Shown here piece by piece: positions 44,573-52,740 of a stretch of DNA of 61,343 nucleotides. The notes beneath the pieces are model-generated. The model ran no database searches. It was not told where the DNA came from and saw nothing but the letters and a program-made list of their open reading frames with translations. Each line of letters opens with the position of its first letter. The first letter of the stretch is position 1. This DNA comes from Bacteroidales bacterium (GTDB taxonomy: Bacteria > Bacteroidota > Bacteroidia > Bacteroidales > UBA10428). The position numbers were made by a program, and so were the translations under genes. The stretch is taken from contig JAFGOZ010000664.1 of NCBI GenBank assembly GCA_016926235.1, forward strand, positions 1 through 61,343. Reading direction: 5' to 3'.

Positions 44573-46468
44573 CTACCAGAAGAAGTAATAGAATGCTACT
44601 ACTATGCCACCAATAATTATAGTATGGACAATATCCCATTTAGTTATTCCTGATTTTGTATATGCACGGTCTTCAGCAGAAGCAGCTCTCCTTGTATATT
44701 GCAATTGAAGTTCTGTGGGTTTACTTGATAATAAACTGATAATTACAATTGTAGCAACTGATATGAAGAACAACATAATACAGAAATGTAACCAGTTAAT
44801 TGCTGCAATTTTGTATAAGACTCCATGGTTGTTAATATACAAGGTTTCAAGGCTTGTTTTAAGATTTCCCAGAATTCCTGATGCCTGATTTGCAGCTTCA
44901 GGAGTACCGGCAGAAAATGTATCGATAGCGCTTGCAATCTGTGTCTTTACTTGTGCCGCCATATCACCATGTACTGCTTTGTCAAGATCTTCGGGTTTTA
45001 ATAATTTTTGGAGGCCGTCTATAATTTGACTTTTTGTTGTTTCAGTAAAGGCAAGTACTTGTTGTCTGTATTTTTCAACCGAACTTACGAGGTTTGCTTT
45101 AGCCCCGTGAATGATATTAAGTATTAAGCGGAACATCCCAATAGAAAATCCTGTTATCATGCCCCAGAATGCACCTTTTGCGGTTGCCCTTTTCCAGAAA
45201 ACTCCAAGAAGGAATACCGAAGCTATAGCAGGAGCTAATAATCCTTGCACTGCCTGTAAATACTCATACAACACTTTTCCAAGACCCATCATTACAGGAA
45301 TCCATACAACACCAAGTATTACTACCGTTGCTGTAGCCATCCGACCAATTCTTACGTAATGTTTTTCAGTGGCATTTGGTTTCATTTTTTTGTAAAAATC
45401 TTCTACAAACAACATTGCTGAAGAGTTAAACAACGAAGCCAAGGAACTCATGAGTGCTGCCAGCAGGCCGCTAACCACAATACCTGTAATACCTGCAGGT
45501 AACAATTGACTGACCATGGAAGCAAAGGCGGAGTCACTATCAGCAACACTTAGTAAATTCTTTTGACTAAGCGCGAATGCAATCATCCCGGGAACCAGAA
45601 AGATAAATACTGGTAAAAGTTTCAGATAACCTGCAAATATAGCCCCTCTACGGGCAATTGCACGGTTTCTTCCAGACAGCACCCTTTGTACAATGAACTG
45701 GTCGGTGCACCAGTACCAGAATCCAATTATAGCCGATCCGAGCAAAACTCCAGTCCAGGGGAATTCGGGGTCAGCAGCTCCTCTAACAAGTTTCATATTT
45801 GGACCAACAATGCGCTGCATTTCAGCCCATCCTCCCAGTTTTGATATACCAACAATCAATATTACTATAGATCCGATTAGCAACACCGGTGTTTGCAGCA
45901 CTGAAGTATACATTACGGCCTTCATACCACCAAAAATTGTGTATAAACCGGTAATAACAACTAATCCTACGGCACTTACCCAGAAAAAGTCGATTTGCCA
46001 GCCGAATATTTGAACATAATCTACATTAAATACTGTTTTAAATACCTTACCACCAGCATAAACAGTAACAGCAACCTTTGTAAGTACATAACTTACGAGG
46101 GATATCACCGAAAGGATGGTACGTGAACCGGATGAAAACCTTCGTTCAAGGAATTCAGGCATAGTGAATACTTTAATCCGATCGTAGAAGGGAACAAATA
46201 CCCATCCTAAAATAAGGATAAGCCAGGCATGCATTTCCCAGTGGGCCATTGCCATACCACTAATAAAACCGGCACCGGCAAGTCCAACCAGATGCTCTGA
46301 TCCAATGTTGGATGCAAAAATGGACGATCCTATTGATACCCATCCTGCATTTTTACCTGCCAAAAAATAGTCTTTGGTATCTTCTTCTTTTTGACGAAGC
46401 ACCCAGACGATAATTCCTACGAGACCCAGTGCAAAGATCCCTAATGTTACCCAATCTAGTGTTTGCAT
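44573..46468 (-). CDS. Sodium:solute symporter (SSS/SGLT family), probable L-arabinose uptake
   Basis: A 631-residue inner-membrane carrier with about 14 transmembrane helices. SGLT features: WVSIGSSIFASNIGSEHLVG, the long stretch beginning YTIFGGMKAVMYTSVLQTPV, WYWCTDQFIVQRVLSGRN and SSLASLFNSSAMLFVEDFY. It would co-transport a sugar with sodium; arabinose is inferred from co-transcription with araR and araA and from the matching operator upstream. Odd point: residues about 452-550 form a hydrophilic, helical insertion (SVEKYRQQVLAFTETTKSQ onward) between two membrane helices, larger than the loop usual there. The start is 51 bp from the operator/promoter pair at 46498-46537. Confidence 0.88.
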   Translation of the reverse strand: MQTLDWVTLGIFALGLVGIIVWVLRQKEEDTKDYFLAGKNAGWVSIGSSIFASNIGSEHLVGLAGAGFISGMAMAHWEMHAWLILILGWVFVPFYDRIKVFTMPEFLERRFSSGSRTILSVISLVSYVLTKVAVTVYAGGKVFKTVFNVDYVQIFGWQIDFFWVSAVGLVVITGLYTIFGGMKAVMYTSVLQTPVLLIGSIVILIVGISKLGGWAEMQRIVGPNMKLVRGAADPEFPWTGVLLGSAIIGFWYWCTDQFIVQRVLSGRNRAIARRGAIFAGYLKLLPVFIFLVPGMIAFALSQKNLLSVADSDSAFASMVSQLLPAGITGIVVSGLLAALMSSLASLFNSSAMLFVEDFYKKMKPNATEKHYVRIGRMATATVVILGVVWIPVMMGLGKVLYEYLQAVQGLLAPAIASVFLLGVFWKRATAKGAFWGMITGFSIGMFRLILNIIHGAKANLVSSVEKYRQQVLAFTETTKSQIIDGLQKLLKPEDLDKAVHGDMAAQVKTQIASAIDTFSAGTPEAANQASGILGNLKTSLETLYINNHGVLYKIAAINWLHFCIMLFFISVATIVIISLLSSKPTELQLQYTRRAASAEDRAYTKSGITKWDIVHTIIIGGIVVAFYYFFW

Positions 46469-46497
46469 AGTATAAGTTTTTATTGTTAAGTGAGTGA

Positions 46498-46537
46498 CAA
46501 ATATAAAAAAAAAATAATAAGTGTATAAAATACACGT
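46498..46537 (-). promoter_or_regulatory. Promoter with AraR operator upstream of the symporter gene
   Basis: On the minus strand a perfect -7 element TATATTTG (46498-46505) lies 30 bp before the symporter start. AAGTGT-ATAAAAT-ACACGT (46519-46537) lies 13 bp further up, where the -33 element would be, so bound repressor would block polymerase. The site shares six-base half-sites and the 7-bp spacer with the araA operator (one mismatch). Confidence 0.7.
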
Positions 46538-46652
46538 AAAAATTTACATTTTTTAAAATATTTTGTCTGGAATTATCTTAATATGAAAAAGAAAGCCTTT
46601 AACAGAAAGGGTTATGGGAAACTAATAATGAAAAAAATAATATATAAAGGGA

Positions 46653-48866
46653 TTACTTATCATTGGTAAAAAATTCAATATAATCAATCATTAATGATAC
46701 ATCTTGTTCAGTTATATCATATTCATGTAAGTATTTTTGATCGTCTTTAATTTCTTTTACAAACCATTGATAGTTATAACCGGAAGCCTTTAGTGCTTTT
46801 TTATAATTATCGATAGCTGAAGTTTTATCATTGTTGCACCAAAAAATATGCGCAGCTATTAAACAATCATGTTTACCCGGATCTTTTTCCAAAACTTTAT
46901 TTACATATTTTATAGCACTATCCAGTTTTTTTTGCATGAAGGAACACCATGCAATAGGGAGTTGTATTTTTTTGTTCTCAGGAGCAAGGTATTCTACTTT
47001 ATAATAATATTTTAGTGCCGTTTCAAACTCTTTCATATCAAGATATGTATGCCCAAGGAATGTTTGCGTGTACAGGTTTTCAGGTTCCAATTTTTCAGCT
47101 TTTTTATAATAATCAATAGCCTTGTCGTATATCTTTAATTTTCGATAACATTGTGCTATTTTACGATAATTCCATGATTTATTTTTATCAAAAAGCTCCG
47201 CTTTATGATAGTATTCGAGTGCATCTTCATACCTGCCAAGCATTTGAAATGAATAGGCAATTTTTTGAAAAAGCTCAATTTTGCTTTCTTTTTTAAGGAA
47301 CATATTAAAAGCTTCTATAGCAAGAAGATAATATTCTTTTTCAAAGTAAAATTCTGCAATGTTTCTTAAAATATCCTGGTCGTCAAACAGGTTGTTAAGG
47401 AAGTAAGTTTTATGGTATTGAGATTCTCCGGCAAAAATATCGTAGAATTCATTTTTATGTGCATAAAGTTTAAAAAAGCGATATAAATCCTGAAAGTATT
47501 GAGTGAAAATGAACTGATCGGATGCATGTTGGTTTAATAGTTCATCATCCTTAGACACCTCGTTCATAGCATTTATTTCCATGTTAAACATTTCTACCAT
47601 CAGGTTTTTTTGTTCCCGGGGCATTATTTTAACATTTAAGCAAAATGAGTATTTATCAGAGTTACAGAGATACGCTGTTTTTTCTAATCCTTCAATAAAA
47701 GCTTCTGAATTAAAATGCTCTTCAAATCCTGCCATTGATGATTTTACAATATTGTTTTCTTTGTAAAAGGGCAAGAACCAGTTTTTAATCGTATTAAAAA
47801 AATCAAATTGTTTGAGCATTGAAAAAGTACTCATAAACACATCCGAACCTTCAAGTTGTAAGCGTGACATTTCTTCCAGCTTGTTCAACAAGCCGGGCGA
47901 GTCTTTAAAGAAATTTTCCCAATCAGGATTTTTATCTTCTGAAAGTTTATCTGATAGAATGTTGTCAAGGTCCAGCTTATTTTCAAGGCTGGGTCGAAGC
48001 TTCATCATCTCAGGTATAATTTCTTCCCTGAATCTTTTGGTGATTTTTTCCGTTTCCCTTGATTTTAAAAGCTGTAGTAATATAAATTCCACATTCTTTT
48101 TAAAATCCTCCTGTCTTGCCAGGTCCGAAATCTGACTTAATAATTCGGGGTACAAGACTAAGCGACTGTCATAATGACATAAGTTAATAATAATGCCAGC
48201 CAATGCCCTTTGCCAGACCTGGTTCTCTTGTGTCTTATTAAAATCAAAGAGTGCCTGGAATTTAGAAATGTCGAAACAACGAAGTAAACTTAGGGTAATT
48301 GCACTAACAAAAAGACTCTTATCACTCCATGGAATATTTATGTCTATAATGATCTTTTGTGCCAAATCTATCTCTGATTCTTTGTATTTATCTTTTAACC
48401 AGAATAAGTTAAAAATATGTTCAAGTGTTTCATCTCGCAGATTATCATTATCCTGATTTTTTTTCAGTCCATCTATCTCATTTTCAAAATTCAGGATTTT
48501 TATGATATCCCGAATTTCATTCTCGGACAATGGTGCTGTATTGGTTATTTTCCTTTTTACATTAAAAAAGTGAAGTATTTGCTGTGCGGCGATTATTTCT
48601 TCTTTAGCTTTATCAGCAAGTTCAAGTATAGACCTGATAAGATGTGAATACACCTTATCTCTTTCCGGATCTTTTTCAACCCTTTCGAAAGAGTATTTTA
48701 ACAGATTGGCAAATGTCTCTCTATAATTTTCAAGTTGATTGATCAAATCACCATTTTTACTTTCTCTAACCAAAATACCCAATTTTTCAATAGAATACTT
48801 TATTTGTCCGTCAGCAATATGCCTGCATATCTTTTGATGTATACGATCTACTTCCTGGTAATTCAT
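46653..48866 (-). CDS. Cytoplasmic TPR-repeat protein
   Basis: A 737-residue protein without signal peptide or membrane helix. The N-terminal two thirds are alpha-helical, charged and unrecognised (FRETFANLLKYSFERVEKD region onward). From about residue 490 to 680 there are at least five tetratricopeptide repeats, for example ILRNIAEFYFEKEYYLLAI, AYSFQMLGRYEDALEYYHKA, IAQCYRKLKIYDKAIDYYKK and LGHTYLDMKEFETALKYYYK. TPR arrays bind partner proteins. Proteins of this build are widespread in Bacteroidota but have no settled function. It stands alone between the arabinose locus and serA, with 184 and 313 bp of non-coding DNA on either side. Confidence 0.75.
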   Translation of the reverse strand: MNYQEVDRIHQKICRHIADGQIKYSIEKLGILVRESKNGDLINQLENYRETFANLLKYSFERVEKDPERDKVYSHLIRSILELADKAKEEIIAAQQILHFFNVKRKITNTAPLSENEIRDIIKILNFENEIDGLKKNQDNDNLRDETLEHIFNLFWLKDKYKESEIDLAQKIIIDINIPWSDKSLFVSAITLSLLRCFDISKFQALFDFNKTQENQVWQRALAGIIINLCHYDSRLVLYPELLSQISDLARQEDFKKNVEFILLQLLKSRETEKITKRFREEIIPEMMKLRPSLENKLDLDNILSDKLSEDKNPDWENFFKDSPGLLNKLEEMSRLQLEGSDVFMSTFSMLKQFDFFNTIKNWFLPFYKENNIVKSSMAGFEEHFNSEAFIEGLEKTAYLCNSDKYSFCLNVKIMPREQKNLMVEMFNMEINAMNEVSKDDELLNQHASDQFIFTQYFQDLYRFFKLYAHKNEFYDIFAGESQYHKTYFLNNLFDDQDILRNIAEFYFEKEYYLLAIEAFNMFLKKESKIELFQKIAYSFQMLGRYEDALEYYHKAELFDKNKSWNYRKIAQCYRKLKIYDKAIDYYKKAEKLEPENLYTQTFLGHTYLDMKEFETALKYYYKVEYLAPENKKIQLPIAWCSFMQKKLDSAIKYVNKVLEKDPGKHDCLIAAHIFWCNNDKTSAIDNYKKALKASGYNYQWFVKEIKDDQKYLHEYDITEQDVSLMIDYIEFFTNDK

Positions 48867-49179
48867 CGAATTATTGATTATTCATTAAAAATAAGAAATT
48901 CAGATTGCAAAACGCAGTAATTTATATACAATAATAAAGCCAAAACGGAAACATTGGATAAAGTATGACATAATAACCGGAGGGAGGAACAGGACGGATA
49001 ACCGGATGAATGAAATAATGGATTAATGTTTTTTTTGAATAAAATAAGATGAAAGGGGATAATAAAAAAGTTATATAATTGGTTAATTAGGATGGCCATT
49101 TATCCATCAGTCCGGTACATCAATCGTAAAGTTGTTATTCAAGACCAGTGAATATGTAAGGAAATGTTCCTGTTTCGAA
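48867..49179. other. Intergenic region, nothing recognised
   Basis: 313 bases between serA and the TPR gene, both on the minus strand. There is no palindrome above 6 bp, no TAnnTTTG box in the right orientation and no RNA-like structure seen by eye. A 73-codon frame on the minus strand (48878-49099) has no protein-like features. Confidence 0.6.
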
Positions 49180-50409
49180 TTAATACAACATCCTAGCACG
49201 AATGGTATGTTTCACATTTTTTAGTTCTTTTAGCACATCCTTGGATAGTTCGCTTTCAGTATCAATAATTACATAGCCTATATCAGGGTCTGTTTGCAGG
49301 TATTCGGATGCGATATTTATGTTTTTTGATGTGAAAATATAGTTTATTTCCCTTAGCACTCCGGGGAGATTTTTATGAATATGGAGAAAACGTTGTTTTT
49401 GCTTATTTGGAGGCAAACTTAACTGAACAAAATTTGTTGCACCAAGAGTAGAGCCATCATCACTGTAACGGACCATTTTTTCAGAAACCTCAAGGCCAAT
49501 ATTTGCCTGTGCTTCAAGTGTGCTTCCTCCAATATGTGGTGTAAGTATAACGTTATCAAATTGCTGTAATTCAGAAACAAAGCGTTCATCCTTTGATGCC
49601 GGTTCCTGCTTAAATACATCTACCGCAGCACCTGCTAGATGTTCGCTTTTTAGTGCATGCGTAAGGGCTTTATAGTCAACAACTTCTCCTCTTGAAGCAT
49701 TGATAAGAAAAGAACCCTTTTGCATTACTGCTAGTTCATCTGTTGAGATCATATTTTTGGTAAGATCTGTTGCTGGGACATGCAGGGTTAAAATATTGGA
49801 AACTTTTAATAATTCTATTAATGAGTCGCAGGGGTGCGCGTTACCAAGGTTCAGTTTTTTTTCAATATCATAGTAGTAAACCTTCATTCCCATGGCTTCG
49901 GCCAGTATGCTTACCTGTGAGCCAATATGGCCATACCCAACAATTCCTAAGGTTTTTCCTCGTACTTCAAAGGAATGGTTTGCACTTTTAACCCAAACTC
50001 CCTTGTGTGCAAGCTGGTTTTTGGCAGGTATGCCACGCATAAGCATTATACATTCTGCAATAACCAGTTCTGCTACCGAGCGTGTATTTGAAAAGGGAGC
50101 ATTAAAAACAGGTATACCCATCATTTTAGCAGTAACAGAATCAACTTGATTGGTGCCAATACTAAAGCACCCTATAGCAAATAATTTTTTTGCCCTTTTT
50201 AGCACATCTGCAGTGAGTTGAGTTCGTGACCTGATCCCTATAATATGAACGTTTTCGATTTTTTTCAATAATTCTTCTCCATCAAGGGCAGTTTTTAAGT
50301 ACTCTACGTTTGAATATCCCTGGTCATGAAAATATTGAACCGCACTTTCATGAACCCCTTCAACAAGCAATACCTTTATCTTTTTCTTATCCAAAGAGTA
50401 CTTCTTCAT
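49180..50409 (-). CDS. serA: D-3-phosphoglycerate dehydrogenase
   Basis: A 409-residue cytoplasmic enzyme of serine biosynthesis that oxidises 3-phosphoglycerate. Substrate- and NAD-binding domains with the Rossmann motif TLGIVGYGHIGSQVSILAEA, catalytic Arg in NASRGEVVD, Glu in the segment VDVFKQEPASKDERF and His in LTPHIGGSTLEAQ. The C-terminal ACT domain (about 335-409, NLPGVLREINYIFTSKNINI) gives serine feedback control in the short SerA type of E. coli, which this matches in length. It is divergent from the radical-SAM gene, with 101 bp between the starts. Confidence 0.94.
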   Translation of the reverse strand: MKKYSLDKKKIKVLLVEGVHESAVQYFHDQGYSNVEYLKTALDGEELLKKIENVHIIGIRSRTQLTADVLKRAKKLFAIGCFSIGTNQVDSVTAKMMGIPVFNAPFSNTRSVAELVIAECIMLMRGIPAKNQLAHKGVWVKSANHSFEVRGKTLGIVGYGHIGSQVSILAEAMGMKVYYYDIEKKLNLGNAHPCDSLIELLKVSNILTLHVPATDLTKNMISTDELAVMQKGSFLINASRGEVVDYKALTHALKSEHLAGAAVDVFKQEPASKDERFVSELQQFDNVILTPHIGGSTLEAQANIGLEVSEKMVRYSDDGSTLGATNFVQLSLPPNKQKQRFLHIHKNLPGVLREINYIFTSKNINIASEYLQTDPDIGYVIIDTESELSKDVLKELKNVKHTIRARMLY

Positions 50410-50510
50410 TCCTTCAATTTTAATAAGTCAAAAATTTTTCGTAAATTTTGATATATTTTTTCATTTTCAAAAACAATTAGCGCTTTTTCCAAAAAAATAC
50501 TTTAAGGGAT

Positions 50511-51437
50511 ATGGAGCATGAGGCAGTTTATTTGGATACTTACAAAAAGGGGTTACTAGACAAAAAAATAGCAAATCTCTATGAGCGTATGAAAAACTGT
50601 GATATATGCCCTCGTAAGTGCAGTATAAACCGTTTTGAATCGGATAAAGGAATTTGCAGAACAGGTACAGATGCTATAGTGGCAAGTCATCATCCACATT
50701 TTGGTGAAGAAGAACCCCTGGTTGACGGGCAAGGTTCCGGGACTATTTTTTTTAGCTATTGTAACCTCCTTTGCGCTTTTTGTCAGAATTATGATATAAG
50801 CCATGAAGGAACGGGTAAGAAAACGACAACCGATGAACTTGCCGGCATGATGCTTGAATTACAGGAAATGGGTTGTCATAATATTAATCTGGTTACGCCA
50901 ACGCATGTAATACCGATGGTTCTTAAATCTCTTAAAACAGCTATTGAAGGAGGACTTAAAATTCCGCTTGTATATAATTCAAGTGCTTATGACAGTGTTG
51001 AAACACTGAAGGAATTGGAAGGGATTATTGATATTTATATGCCGGATTTTAAATTCTGGGAACCTGAAATATCTTTTATTACCTGCAAAGTATGCGATTA
51101 TCCTGCAGCTGCAAGAAATGCTATAAAGGAAATGCACCGCCAGGTTGGTGATTTGCAAATAAATAAACAAGGCCTTGCTTATAAAGGAATGATAATAAGA
51201 CATTTGGTCTTACCAAACATATTAACTGATACAGAAAAAATCCTGGATTTTATACAAAAGGAAATATCAAAAAAAAGTTATATAAATATTATGCCTCAAT
51301 ACTATCCTGCAGGAGAGGCCGATAAAATAGATAAGATCTCCCGTCGCTTGTTAAAGGCAGAATTTGATGAAGCCATACATCTTGCACTGAGGAGGGGACT
51401 CACCCGCTTAGATAACAGGAAATTCAATTATTTTTAG
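50511..51437 (+). CDS. Radical SAM protein, PflA-like (COG1313)
   Basis: A 308-residue iron-sulfur enzyme. The radical-SAM cluster ligands are Cys84, Cys88 and Cys91 in SYCNLLCAFCQNYDIS. An N-terminal cysteine set, Cys30, Cys33, Cys37 and Cys49 (CDICPRKCSINR and KGICR), is conserved in this group and may hold an extra metal. VTPTHVIPMVLKSLK, YNSSAYDSVETLKEL and IYMPDFKFW are typical of the COG1313 group, often annotated as pyruvate-formate-lyase activating enzyme related. The true substrate is unknown, and no formate lyase lies nearby. Isolated gene, divergent from serA. Cytoplasmic. Confidence 0.88.
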   Translation: MEHEAVYLDTYKKGLLDKKIANLYERMKNCDICPRKCSINRFESDKGICRTGTDAIVASHHPHFGEEEPLVDGQGSGTIFFSYCNLLCAFCQNYDISHEGTGKKTTTDELAGMMLELQEMGCHNINLVTPTHVIPMVLKSLKTAIEGGLKIPLVYNSSAYDSVETLKELEGIIDIYMPDFKFWEPEISFITCKVCDYPAAARNAIKEMHRQVGDLQINKQGLAYKGMIIRHLVLPNILTDTEKILDFIQKEISKKSYINIMPQYYPAGEADKIDKISRRLLKAEFDEAIHLALRRGLTRLDNRKFNYF

Positions 51438-51551
51438 ATAAGCCTTAGGCTGCTAATGTCCTTATTAAAAGGGGATTATAGAATTTTACATTGAATTATT
51501 ATGTTGAACCCACGTTATTTTATATCTTAGTGCAAACGAAAAAATCCTCAT

Positions 51552-52652
51552 ATGGAGACGAAAATCGACATTATAAATAATTGGGACTTACGAACATTTT
51601 TAAGTGAGTTGGAATCAGGGAAAATACGTATTCCAAGGTTTCAGCGCGATTATGTTTGGGATCGCAAGAAAGTGGTGTTGCTGATGAATAGTATTTATAT
51701 GCAGTACCCTATCGGTACATTCTTTCTTTGGCATGCTCCCTCAGAATATGAACATTTTGTGAGAAGTACCGATTATCTGGAAACAGAGGATGTGAATAGT
51801 GATCACTACCATTTTATTCTGGATGGCCAGCAAAGGATCGTATCCATATTTGTCACAATGAAGGGAAAAACAGTTGATTCGTCCGATTATAGTAAAATAG
51901 GGTTTAATATAAAGACAAAAAAGTTTACTGTGATTGCCGGGAAAAATAGTGATGATACAATACCAGCCTGGAAAATCTACGATAAAAAAGAATTTGAAAA
52001 AATTAAATCAAAGCTTGAAGCACAGGACAAAAAAAATAAAACAAGCTATGCACAAAATTGGCAGTATTGCCATGATGTGATAATGGAGTATCCTATAAGT
52101 ATTGTGGTAACGAAAACAACAAACCTGGATGATGTAGTTGAGATTTTTGAACGAATCAACCAGGGAGGGAATAAACTCACTTCGCTTGATTTGGTCCATG
52201 CAACAGTATGGAGCAAGGATTTTGACCTGAAAGAGAAAATATTGCAACTGGATGATGAGACTAAGATTAAGAAGTATGGAGGTGTTACAAATAAACTAAT
52301 GATAAATAGCCTGGCAATAAATGCTTTTGATGATTGCAGGAGTACCTCTTTACTTAAGCTTACCACCAAACGATGTATCCAACTTTGGCCAAAGACAGCA
52401 ACTGCTATTAAATCTGCTATGGACTATCTGATCAGTTTACGGATTCAGAATGACCTGGTTCCCTACCATTCACAGCTCACCGTATTGCAATACTACTTCT
52501 TCAAATCAGGGTTAAAAGAAGTTCAGGAAGAACACAAAAAACCCCTGGCTGACTGGTTTTGGGATGCCAAACTATCAAAACGTTACTCTATTGCCAGCAG
52601 TACCAAAATGAAAGAGGATGTGAACTGGATATTGGAATTGCTTGAAGGGTGA
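51552..52652 (+). CDS. Stand-alone DUF262 (GmrS-like) protein
   Basis: A 366-residue protein with the DUF262 ParB/Srx-like fold: IPRFQRDYVWD (27-37), LDGQQRIVSIF (90-100) and IFERINQGGNKLTSLDLVHA (198-217). DUF262 is the nucleotide-handling half of GmrSD-type enzymes that attack modified phage DNA and occurs in several other defence systems, usually joined to a DUF1524 HNH nuclease. No HNH motif is present here, and no nuclease partner is adjacent, so it may act alone, work with a partner elsewhere, or be unrelated to defence. Followed by a strong bidirectional terminator. Codon and base use do not stand out from the neighbours. Confidence 0.75.
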   Translation: METKIDIINNWDLRTFLSELESGKIRIPRFQRDYVWDRKKVVLLMNSIYMQYPIGTFFLWHAPSEYEHFVRSTDYLETEDVNSDHYHFILDGQQRIVSIFVTMKGKTVDSSDYSKIGFNIKTKKFTVIAGKNSDDTIPAWKIYDKKEFEKIKSKLEAQDKKNKTSYAQNWQYCHDVIMEYPISIVVTKTTNLDDVVEIFERINQGGNKLTSLDLVHATVWSKDFDLKEKILQLDDETKIKKYGGVTNKLMINSLAINAFDDCRSTSLLKLTTKRCIQLWPKTATAIKSAMDYLISLRIQNDLVPYHSQLTVLQYYFFKSGLKEVQEEHKKPLADWFWDAKLSKRYSIASSTKMKEDVNWILELLEG

Positions 52653-52689
52653 GAAATGAAAAGAATAACTATTTGACCATATTATTAAA

Positions 52690-52725
52690 AAAGGAGGGTT
52701 TGAATCATTAAACCCTCCTTTTTGT
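52690..52725. terminator. Bidirectional intrinsic terminator
   Basis: Perfect 14-base arms AAAAAGGAGGGTTT and AAACCCTCCTTTTT around an 8-base loop give a U-tract in both directions. It lies between the DUF262 gene (plus) and the converging T9SS gene at 52741 (minus), so it serves both. Confidence 0.85.
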
Positions 52726-52740
52726 CATTATTATTAAATT

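Noticed and set aside
51552..52652. Complete GmrSD restriction enzyme
   Set aside because: Only DUF262 is present; no DUF1524/HNH motif was seen in the last 150 residues.
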